Shown: positions 21,158 to 32,400 of the stretch, one piece after another | How positions within the stretch are numbered: position 1 is the first letter of the stretch | How the letters are laid out: each line of letters opens with the position of its first letter | From: Schistosoma haematobium | Taxonomy: Eukaryota; Platyhelminthes; Trematoda; Strigeidida; Schistosomatidae | Length of the DNA stretch: 64,000 nucleotides | Assembly: GCF_000699445.3 (NCBI RefSeq) | Contig: NC_067202.1 | Span: 5,288,458-5,352,457 of the forward strand | Reading direction: 5' to 3' | Notes under the pieces: generated by a model | Seen by the model: the letters and a program-made list of their open reading frames with translations, nothing else | Database searches by the model: none | What the model was told of the DNA's origin: nothing | Position numbers and translations under genes: made by a program

Positions 21158-21311
21158 TGTGGTGTTTGAATGAACTAATGATTCCTTTGTACTTGTTGAA
21201 TGCTTGATTTCGAATTATAAATACAGTACGTTCGTTTGTGCTTATCTAGTACTTCTTGATCCAATTGCATTATTTATGGAATTCTTAGTTCGTACTAATT
21301 ATCATAATTCA
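21158..21311 (+). repeat. 3' LTR of the gag-only element
   Basis: 154 bp; partner of 19554-19700. The flank right after it (CTATA) does not match the left flank (TGGAA). Confidence 0.75.
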
Positions 21312-21719
21312 CTATACATTTTGTATTACATTTACAAAATTTCGTTGAAGGTTTATTTATTATCCAGCAGTTGAATCTGAGTAAATATAAATGGTTAATT
21401 GGGATCTTTATTACTCACGAGTTAGATGTGACACAACAAGACAATTTATCGAACTCGTTTGGAAAAGTCTGTGTGAGATATCACCGTAATAAGTCAATGA
21501 AAGGGAACCCCAGTAAAAAACCTGATGTTCACTCGAAAAACTTAGTCAGTTCTCACAATATACTAACCAACAAGTTCCGTAACCTTTAAAAACAGTCCAC
21601 ACAAATTCATTAGGGATACGAGCAAAGTAGAGTTTAGACCTAGAAGAGTCACGGAGAGTCTGATGAGTATTAGCGTCGGTCAGAGTGTTTGGTCTAGGTG
21701 TCCTTAAAATATAAGAGGA
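21312..21719. other. Spacer, nothing recognised
   Basis: A 72-codon open frame (21371-21589) has no recognisable motif. Confidence 0.4.
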
Positions 21720-22275
21720 CATGATTCAATCGGCAGAGCGAGAGCAACATATTTACAACTGAAGAACATCTGCAACTAGAAACAACTGTCTGTTAACCAA
21801 CACCAAGGTCAGGATTTTCAATACAAATGTCAAGACAGTTCTACTGTATGGGGCGGGAACCTGGAGAACTACGAAAGCCATCCACCAGAAGCTACAGGTG
21901 TTTATTAACAATTGTCTACGCAAAATACTTAGTATACGTTGGCCAGACACTATTAGCAACAACCTATTGTAGGAGAGAGCAAGCCAGATCCCAGCGGAGG
22001 AAGAAATCAGGAAGAAGTGCTTGAAGTGTATAGGACACACATTGAGGAAAGCACGGAACTTCATCGCAAGGCAAGCCCTCACAAGGAATCCTCAAGGCAA
22101 AAGGAGGAGTAGAAGACGAAAGAACACGTTATACCGAGAAATGGAGATAGACATGAGAAAAATGAACAAGAATTGGATGGAATTAGAAAAGAAGGCCCAG
22201 GACAGAGCGGGTTGGAGAATGCTGGTCGACGGCCTATGCTCCATCAGGAGTAAAAGCCGTATGTATTAAGTAGTA
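21720..22275 (+). pseudogene. RTE-B 3' fragment
   Basis: C-terminal domain blocks (QLKNIC, VLLYGAGTW, VFINNCLRKIL, WPDTISNN with a premature stop, [37 protein letters not shown]) are spread over two frames. It ends at about 22275 in short AGTAGTAGTAAT repeats. Confidence 0.88.
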
Positions 22276-23350
22276 GTAATAACGGAATCAAATAAGTGAA
22301 ATAACGAGAATGGACTTTTGAATATATATATTGTATATGAAGCAGATGGAGTAGAGCGAAGCGAAGCGACGCGCAGTGGAGATGGCGGGTAGCCAACTTC
22401 CATTTAACTAAGCGTCAATCAATATATATAGTTACACAAAAATAGCTTCAAGAGATGTGGTGAATGGGATAAGTGCACACCCATACGTTTATATAAAAAC
22501 AGTCAAGATTGAAAAGCGAATAATGAACAGGATCACAATATGACTCAAGTAGAATGAGTAGATTGGCCTGTCCGAAAGCCAGAATAAGGTGTGTGGGCCT
22601 AACATAATAACCGATATTACTGTTCCTATTGGAATCTGACTGAGACGTCTCAGACTGTATTCTTCCTTCCCTTTTCTAACGGATAACTTCTAAGTTCTAG
22701 TTTGAAATGTCGCTTGAGTATATCGTCCGATGACGTAACACGAAGATGTTAGTGCAAACTGGCATGGGACGGACTGTAAAGTGGGGGACTTACCTTCAGG
22801 CTGGACTCAAAAATGTCGACGAATGTGAAATAAGTGAAACGTTTCTACTTTCACCTCATACTTACGCCAAGAAATGAGACAATAAAAAAAATCATGAAAA
22901 CCGCACCTCTGTCACACTCACAGCAGATCTTGAGGTTGTATGGGGGCTAGAGAGGGATATTTTCAGCTTATTCTGAACACGAATTAACGCATTCTGAGGA
23001 CTGGTAGTACAGAGTACTCATTATAGGTTTCTCGGATAAGTTACTGTCTAATTAGTCTGACGATTTATTCTCCTGAGGAATTGTCGAAAGGGTTTGGATA
23101 TCTTTTCTTCTGAACTTGAATAATATATAGAAAAATTAGCTCTGAGACACAACATTTGAAGCATATAAGCTAGAAGGCAAAGATACCCATTACTTTACTA
23201 GCTCATATAAAAATATTAGATATTCAGGGAGTAAAATTAGTTTGAGATATGTATCAGTACGGAAAAAACAACAGTCTATCTTTTGTTCCACCCAAGTACA
23301 ATTGGAACTATTTAAATTATTTTGCGTAAAAACTCAGCGGGATTTTTATA
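22276..23350. other. Upstream region of ARPC2
   Basis: No coding sequence or known repeat. A GC-richer patch (AGAGCGAAGCGAAGCGACGCG) is at about 22352. The stretch next to the gene (22800-23350) would hold the promoter or an upstream 5' UTR intron; no TATA box stands out. Confidence 0.4.
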
Positions 23351-23363
23351 GCAATTGCTACCG

Positions 23364-23437
23364 ATGATCATTTTGGAAGTTTGTAACCGAGCTGTAGAAG
23401 AAATTCTAGTCACCAGATTTGAACAAGCAAAGGAGGA
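23364..23437 (+). CDS. ARPC2: ARPC2 exon 1
   Basis: Starts ATGATCATTTTGGAAG and encodes 24 codons plus two bases; donor GTAAAA at 23438. Thirteen bases before the ATG is TTTTTATAG (23350), a good acceptor. So the transcript's 5' end is made by either a 5' UTR intron or spliced-leader trans-splicing, the latter being common in schistosomes. Confidence 0.9.
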
Positions 23438-26400
23438 GTAAAATCACAGTTAACTTAAAGCTTTTACACGTTTAGATCCAGATATGATAAGATTGATTAC
23501 ACCGTTGCGGATTTCGATAGTATTGTTTACACCATAAGTAACCCAAATAATGATAAGAAAAAGATACTTGTCAGTATATTCATTAAATTCTTCCATGAAT
23601 TGAACGAACATGGAGTAAATGAAGTAAGTAACTCACTTGAAAACTATTCATTATATGTTTATAAGTTCAAAATGACTGATTTTTTTGCATTTTTGATTTG
23701 TTAATGTTCGTCAAGAGATCGACTTTTGCGATACATTTTTCTGCCTTTGATTTCATATGTTCACCACTTATTCCGGTAATAAAAGTCTATTTTTTCGTCA
23801 TGTCGGATGAAGGGTCTTGTCGTCGTTTTGTGATACGAAGTTATGCTGGGTATCCCTTTGAAATCAGTTTCCACCGATAATATCTATCTGACATTTCTTT
23901 AAGATTCTTATAATAGCTTATCAAGGAGGTTACATAATTTATCTGACACTTTCTGTAAGAACGTCACGCGTACTTTACCTTAATAGTAGGATTAGTTAAT
24001 GATTTGTCACCTACAACTTTGTTGTATTGGTTGCAGGAAGGCAGATTTTAAGTGGTCAATTGCCTTTTTGTCTAGCTACAGTTTACCGGACGTTTGAAAG
24101 TCATGAATTTTCTTAGGCAACGTAGTGGTCTGAACATTTTACGTTTAAAACTAAGACTACAGAGTAGTGGCATAAAGAAACCCTTCGGTAGATTGAGACG
24201 TGCGCATTGTAAGCTGAAGTGTCATGGAGTCTTCAGGAACAAATTTTCAATTGTAAGACCTCAGTTAATCTCACTGCTAATACTGAACCACCATCCTTAA
24301 AAATCTCAGGAGTAAACCTGTCAGGGCCTGCTGCTCTTCCTCGCTTCAGATTTCCTATGGCTTTTTCAACTTCGTAAAGAGTCGGAGGACCTACACTAAC
24401 TTGCCATTCAGGTTGACTGGAGATCGTGGGAAATCGAAATGTGGCTGAAGACCAGTTGAATTGATCCCTAAAGTGTTCTGCCCATCGATCCAATCTCCTG
24501 GATTGAGAATGTATAATATGTCCATCTTTCTCTGAGTGTTTCGCTAACAGTCGGTTTCCTAATACCGGTTTCCTTAACAAGTCTGAACAATTGTCTGCTA
24601 TTACCTATTGCCGCTGCCTTTTCCATCTCTCTTGCTTTCGCCACCCACCACTGTTCACGGTCATTGCGTAGACTTCTTGTCAGCTTGCGCTTAAGCTGAC
24701 TCCGCTCCTCATTATGTTCAGAGCCAGGTGGAATGAGTTTCTGAGCATCTATCAGTGTGATTGATGCTGCTGAGATCCAGTGTTGCTCCCTAACCTTACG
24801 GGTTACCTTACTAGCAGATATCACTGTTATTTCCACAGCTTTTCGGATATCATTCCATGCTGCCTCGGGGTGAGCATCACATACATGGCTGCCTAACTGT
24901 TTTCCTAGTTGTTCCCGAAATATACTCTTAGCGTGACTATCATTAAGTAGGACCCTAAGAGGTTTACTGGCAGTGTCTTTCCTACGTCCAGTAAGACGCA
25001 GACAAATACGCACTCGTGCTAGAGCATGATCTGAATCTAGGCATGTGCTCCAGAATGAGCGACAGTCTTCTATCGAGCCCCTCCATCGGTGGCTGATAGC
25101 GATGTGATCTATTTGGGTCCAACGTTGGGACGAATTAGGGGGTCGCCATGTCAAAACATGTTTTCCCTTATGCTTAAAGTTAGTATTTGCAAGGAACAGG
25201 CGGTTATCTGAGCATAGCTGCAACAAACGGTCGCCATTATCTGTTCTTTGAGCCACGATGCTATAAGATCCACCCAGGTGTCTTTCCCTATCGCTTAGTT
25301 TACCTACTTGAGCATTAAAGTCACCGGCCATTATTACTACATCCGAGCGCCTGGCTTTTCGGAGAAGGTCGGAGAGCTTTCTGTAAAACTCATCTTTTAC
25401 ATCCTCTGTGCTGCAGTCAGTGGGAGAATAGGCAGAGACGACGAAGAGGCAACGACGAGTGTCCCTATCTTTTCGGATCATTATTGTTCCGTTCAGTCGG
25501 ACAGCGCACAAACGACTGTTTACTGGGATCCAGTCTAAGAGAGCTAGTTCTGCCCTAGGACTCAACGCCATACCTACGCCGGCGAGGCCACGGGAAGCAG
25601 AATCAGGGCTTCCAGATACACGAAGTGTGAATCGAGTCGGTTCTTTATTTTGGCATGGTGAGGTCAAGTGAATGACGCTACTAGGATCCTGTATGCGCGT
25701 TTCGGAGACGCAGCACACATCGATGGCGCGGGATTCTAAAGTCTTAGCTAGGGAAGCCTGCTGTCCTACTTGTCACAGTGTTCGGACGTTAAAAGCTCCT
25801 ATGTGTAGTTTAGAGCGTGGTTTCAGGAGACCAGGAATACCGTTCCGCGTACTTGAATCATTTGCCCTAGCGGTGCGAGGTGATAAAGAGACGTGAGGAG
25901 GGTTAGTCATGGAGATAAGAGAGGTATTAGGAGGTGTAGGAAGGATTTGAATGTGACCAACTTGGTCTCGTGTGCCTTTACGGGTATGAGGGCTGGTGTC
26001 ACTTCCCGGCTGCCCACGCCGTGGAAGGGTATTTCTTGAGGAACCTGAAAAGGAAATTGGATTATTGTTAGTCTTAAAGACCTGGGAGCGTGACCGCAGA
26101 GCCCAAGGGACAACTGCTTGAGGCTGGTCGCGCACGGCCTTTTCGTGGAAGGTTCTTAATGTGTTAGCTCCGTTCTTCAAAGGGCCTTACCGCCGGAGAC
26201 GGAAATCCGTGAGGTAAGGTGAGGTGCGACATTTTTAGGGTCGACCTTTTCTAACCCCACCCCTCCTTGTGGGAAGGCAGCATCGCTCTAAATGCTGGTT
26301 GTCTGAGGGAAACACCTTACTGCTGTCACACCTCTCTACAGTCAGCAGTACGACTTCGCCCTCAGACCTTGAGTTGCTGCTTTTAGTCTTACCGTTCACC

Positions 26401-29400
26401 AATCGACCTGCCTGGCATGGTAGAACCTACAGGAACATATGTTCCAGCCAATATAGCTCGGTTGGGTCATCACGATAGGCAAGCCCGACCACCACGTCAA
26501 GGTAGCAGCTTCGGTCCAGCTTATGGCGAACTGTCATCAGAATTGATTACCTCAAGTGGTGTTCGTCAGGGCTGCCCACTCTCTCCATTCTTGTTCAACT
26601 TTGTCTTCGACGTACTTTTAGAGATAACACTTTCCTCGTCTAAATTTCCAGGGGTTGAACTTCTACCGGGAGGTTCACTTGTTGACTTAGAATATGCAGA
26701 TGACATAGTTTTATTTGGTGAAGACGCTGACAAAATGCAGAGTCTTCTGACCACTCTAAGCAACAATGCAAGCATGTTCGGGATGCGATTCTCCCCCTCG
26801 AAATGTAAAATGTTGCTTCAGGATTGGGTTGCATTGACACCCGAACTAATGATAGGGAGTGAAGTAATTGAGCGTGTCGATCGCTTCACGTATCTTGGAA
26901 GTCTCATCAGCCCTTGTGGTCTGGTGTGTGACGAAATCTCAGCACGGATACAGAAGGCTCGACTAGCCTTTACCAACTTGCGTCATTTATGGCGTAGGCG
27001 AGATATCCGTCTATCAACCAAAGGACGGGTTTACTGCGCAGCAGTTCGTTCCGTCCTACTTTATGGCAGTGAAACATGGCTGGTAAGAGTAGAGGATATT
27101 CGTAGGTTACTAGTATTTGATCATAGGTGTCTTCGAAATATTGCTCGTATATCCTGGGACTATCGAGTAAGTAACGCAGTTGTTAGGAAACGGGTACTAG
27201 GTAAGGATGGCAAATCATTGATGACGTAGTGAAACTTCATCAGTTGAGATGGCTTGGACACGTGTTACGTATGCCCAACGACCGACTGCCTCGACGTGCG
27301 ATGTTCAGTGGTATAGGAGTGGGTTGGAAGAAAGCTAGGGGCGGCCAGACCAAAACATGGCACAAGTCCATGAAGTCACTGACAAGTGGACTGAGTCATG
27401 TCGGTAGGTGTAGACTACCTGGTTGGGGACCGCGAGATGATAGCAACCGATGGTTAGAGACCCTGAATGACATGGCTCAAAATCGTTTGCAATGGCGCAG
27501 GCGCATCCACTCTCTGTGTCCTCCCAAATTCTAATCTTCTGAATTCTTGTCTCTTCAAATTTGTTTCACTGGATTATACTCCTTGAATAATATCTTCAAA
27601 CCCCAATGTTTCCGATTACTGTTTATACTCTTATTACCTCTACCACTACGGGATTTGAATCGACCACTGCATCTCTGTGCTAATGTGGTGTGGCAACTCG
27701 AACTGATGTACGTACGTACGAAGTTCTACGTTGTTACTGACTGACTGACACATAGCACTTCAGATCACTGTTTACACCTCTCTGTTTCTTTTATTATTAT
27801 TATTGTTATTATTATTATTACTATTGTTATTATTATTATTATTATTATTTTAACATATAGATATTGGTACAGGGAGACACCAAATACACTTGTGATTCTT
27901 AATACATAAGAGGTATTTTTCTAGTCATCTTATAGACCTCTGTCGTCATCGTCATCATTTATTATAGCCCTTTGTAGGTTATATATTTTCAGCATAGCAT
28001 TTATCGGTCTTATAACAAGTAATGGTATGCTTTGTTTCAATCTTGACCGTCTTTTCTCAAGGTATTGGCTCGTGAGTATGGTGATTTTCTCTCTTCAGCA
28101 GAGCCCAATCAGAGTGTAACCTTATGCATAGATTTGGAAAAACTACCTCCAGATCATAATCAGTTAGCTCATAAATGTGGTCTTCTAAAAAGATATTGTA
28201 TGGCAGCTGTTTTTGAGAAGTTTTTCGAATATCAAATTAAATCTAACGTGGATTCGGGTTCTAAGAGGGCGGTAATACATTATAGAGACGATGAGACAAT
28301 GTAAGTTATTCTATTGGATGTGTCTGTTTTTGCTAACTAAGGGAGTGGGTAGTATGTCTAGTGTTTTTCCTAATTGCTTATGATAATCAAAGCCTTTTAT
28401 TGTTTTGCAGCAAAAAATTTAGTTATAATTGTGTTTAGCTTAAATTCGTTGACCTGACACTCCGTACTCTTGTGTAAGTTGTTATACTTGTGCTTGGATG
28501 TATGAGGGCTAGTGACACTGGACAGCTTTCCAAAGTAAAAAAGAGGGTGAATCTCACCGTTTAAACATGTAACGTACTGGTTATAATCCTAGTCTTTTCA
28601 ACCACTAACCCAGCCGCCCCTATTTTTCCAGGTAACACGGTTATATGCACTAAAGTTACATGTTTTCTTTATTTATTTATTGTTCATCTTTTTCCCAATA
28701 GGTATGTACAAGCATTAGCTGATCGAGTTACAGTTATCTTTAGTACAACATTTAAAGATCCAGACGATTTGTTAATTGGAAAAGTTTTTATGCAAGTATG
28801 TGTAAATCTGTTTGGTATTTATTTTTTTTCTTTTCAGTTCATTAGTTTTACTTTGTACTAAAATGTTGGGGAGTAGTAGCTTTTAAAAATAAAATTTCAC
28901 CAACAAATTTATTCTTAGTAATATTGGTTATATGTAGTGGTAATAGTATTTGGTAGATGGAATCTAGTCGGTAAGTATTCTTCTAGACTTATGGAATAAA
29001 GGAATTTACTACATCAGTGTATGAAGGTAAATACTATCTCAACTACATTGAAAAGTGAAGCATAAAAACCGTAGTTTAAATGTGACATGAGACTAGATAA
29101 TCAAAAGTATGAGGTAATTTATACTAAGCTGCGAATTCAGAGAAAGGTAGAGATTAAATATAACCGAATCATTGCTATCAGTGTTAGCTATGTCATTAGC
29201 TATATAAATAGAATTCAGCGAGGAAAGTTTTCAATGAAATTATTTACTTAAGTTATACATTCGTATTTATAGTTGTATAGTAAATGTGTCTATGAACAAT
29301 TGTCTACGAAAGGTACTCAATGTCTGTTGGCCGGATACACCATCAGCAACAGCCTATTGTGGGGTAGAACAAACCGGTTTACAGCTGAAGAGGAAGTTAA

Positions 29401-32400
29401 GACGCTGGAGGTAGATAGGATATACATTACAGAAATCACCAAACTGCCTCATGAGGCAAGCGCTAACTTGGAATCCCGAAGGAAAAGGAAAAGAGGAAGA
29501 CCAAGGAACACACTGCATCGAAAATTGGAAGCAGACATAAAAAAATGAATAGCATCTGAAAAGAATTGCCCAGAACACAGTTCAATGGAGAGTGATGGTG
29601 GGAGACCTATACTCCTCCACAAGCGATAACAGGCATGCCTAAATATATGCCTATAGGAAGACAGAAAAGAATAATAATAACTAATTATGGTTTAAAATTA
29701 CAAAACACTCATTTTTTGAAAAGCAACTAAGACATACTGCAGAAGGAAATTAGGGCAAAGGAAGGATAATAGGTTGGACATATCGTTTTCGTCGAAAAAA
29801 AATTTTCTTTGCGAATTCTCTTTATTTTTATTTAGTGACACGATATTTTATTTTAATTAATTAACTATATCTTTAAGGATAAATAAGTGAGGATAGTCTT
29901 CCAAATTCTGACCAATCATACATCTGTACCTAGTATCATGATCCATTTCTGAAGCTACTGACCAGAAATACAATAGGTTCAATACATAACATTAAAATGG
30001 CGGTGATTTCTAGTAAAAATCTATTTATAATTAAACTTAGATGACCTTTTTTGACTTCAGTTTATAAATTATGTATTGAGATGCTTTTTAAACTGTTTGG
30101 ATTTTTATATTCAAATATGTACATCACAGGAGTTCACTGAGGTAAGAAGACGTCTTGATCGAGCACCTCAAGTATTGTATTCTCATCGCGTTCCACCAAA
30201 AGAATTACAGGGAACTGATGCAGTTATCAGTGACTCAGTTGCGTACATTACTTTTGGTAAGTCGGTCAGGTTATTTGTCTTCTACGTTCATAGTCTAGTT
30301 GTAATTCTGCTTTATAAATTATTATCCTATGTTGACTGGTATAGGAAGGAGTAGACTGTGAGAAAAGCTTAGGGATAGCAAACCGAGACATGTTATCGGT
30401 CCACGATATTATTGGCTGTTGGATTAAGGCATGTTATTAGTTGCAAAGTACCTGGTCAGTGTCCTCGGGATTATAGTAACCAATAGTTAAAGAGGTTAAG
30501 TGACATAGTTCAGACTCATTCACAACAGTTCAATGATGCATTCACTCTTCTCTTTGATCATAAGTTCAAAAACAACCTTACAACTTTTATTCCCAAAATT
30601 CATGGTTTCATCTCGAGTCAAACTGTCTATACCTAATATTTTCTACTATCAATAATACTGTTACTACTTCTACTATAGCCATTTGTCTTGAAATGATTTT
30701 ATCTCTTTGTGTGCTAATATGGTGCGTAAACTTGAACCAGTGTAATTTTGTATCAGGTTCTACGTTTCTTATAACTAACTGAATGAAATTTTATGATGAT
30801 GATGATGGTAGTAGTAGTAGTTCACCATCAAACTATAACTTTTACAATTTGTACATACTGAACGTGTATTATTTTGTTTATGTGTGCATAATTAGTAAAT
30901 GAATTAATTACAAATCAATAATTTAGTAACAATTCATAGTTTGTAGGTATTTTTTTCAAGGTTAATATTCACTATAAATATTATTATCATTTCATAGGTA
31001 CAACTGTTTTTTAGAAATCGAAATTGATTCTGGTTGAAAACTAGTTAATAGTAAATTTTCCGTCTTTCAATACACATTTATATATGCCCTGGTACGGCCG
31101 AGAGTGGGAAGAGTCTGCTCTTCCTCTCGAAATGCTCTCACATGGCCACGCGTATATAGCCTCTGTCAGGGAAGTCCTACTCACTGCCTTCTCGTGGCGG
31201 GGGTGTTGTTTACGAAAATGAGAGGACGAAAAGCGAATGTCCGGCGCTTTAACCGGATTCCAAATCAATGGTGCACATGGGCTCCAGTATCCTGCGGGAA
31301 CAAATGACGTATGAACCAATCGTTGGTCACCGACTTTCATAGGACTGCATCTCCTCTTGATGCTCCACTGCCTTGTGGATCAGACCTTCTGGTCGAAGGC
31401 TCGGGGAGTGGTCCCATAAGAAAACCACCTACTTCGGTTTGGGCACCCGGGCAGTATCACAACCCTCACACATATCGAATGAGATTTGTGTGTCGCATAT
31501 GTATTTGGTGCCTCCTTGTACCAATATCTATGTGTTAAAATAAAATAAAATAAATATATGTATATATGCATGAGAATTGTATTTTCAGTATGGGGTTGTG
31601 ACGATTATTGAATCCCAAATTAAATCACGAACTGACCTAAGTTGAACCATTATTGAAAACCTGGAAGCACTGGATACCCCTTTTTCTTCCCAGTATAGTT
31701 CTCTGAATGTTGGTTATTTATTTACTCTGATGAAGTGGTTTACATTAAGTCACAAAACGTCAGATACATATTTTTTCTACTCATTGGGATATAACAAAAA
31801 TATATTTATTGATAACTTTATACCCAATGATCAGTTTATTTGAAACTATCAAGTTCAACCTTGGTATGGATACCTATGAGTTACAGATAGTCTACCGCAA
31901 AAACCACTAGTACTATGAAGTTGTGTACACCCTAGAATGAACATTTAGTAGTTCATGTTTTACAAAAAAATGAAACATCATATAAACAGTATTTATGTTA
32001 ATGATACTTCTAATACTTAAAGACTTGATACTGACTTATTAACCATTCGCCAATTCCGTAGTATCTCTTACATTCGAAATCCGAACTAAAGATTAAAGGC
32101 CGGGGATTATGAAAAAGTTTTACACTGAAGGCTGATTTAAGTTTTGGTCGGGCGTGATAGTCTAGAAGCTTCAGGAGACATTCTAGATTTGGTAACAAAG
32201 TCAGCTATTGATCAATCAAGAACTTTAAGAAATGTTTGTTGGACGCTAATTGGACGAAATGTTTTCAGCCTTTTTCCAGCTTTTAAGGAATTTTTGAGGG
32301 CTCTCAACAGTCAGTAAAAATATTGAGTTCGTTTTTAAAATTAAAAAGTACATATTGTCAGTATATAGTTGTGGAGATTGTTGAATTTGAATGAAATCAC

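Larger units (their letters stand above)
19554..21311 (+). mobile_element. Gag-only LTR retroelement
   Basis: Direct repeats of about 150 bp (19554-19700 and 21158-21311) begin TGTGGTGTTTGAATGAACTA and end in TAATTCA. They flank one Gag-like reading frame and nothing else. A primer-binding-site-like TGGCGTCGCGATGG follows the left repeat after a short gap, and a purine tract (GAGGGAGG) lies at about 20896. No protease, RT, RNase H or integrase sequence exists inside, so it would need another element's enzymes. It abuts the RTE-B copy at 19553. No target duplication was found. Confidence 0.7.

Noticed and set aside
27791..27850. CRISPR-like or satellite array
   Set aside because: A simple (TTA)n microsatellite grown from an R3 tail; no spacer structure anywhere in the window.
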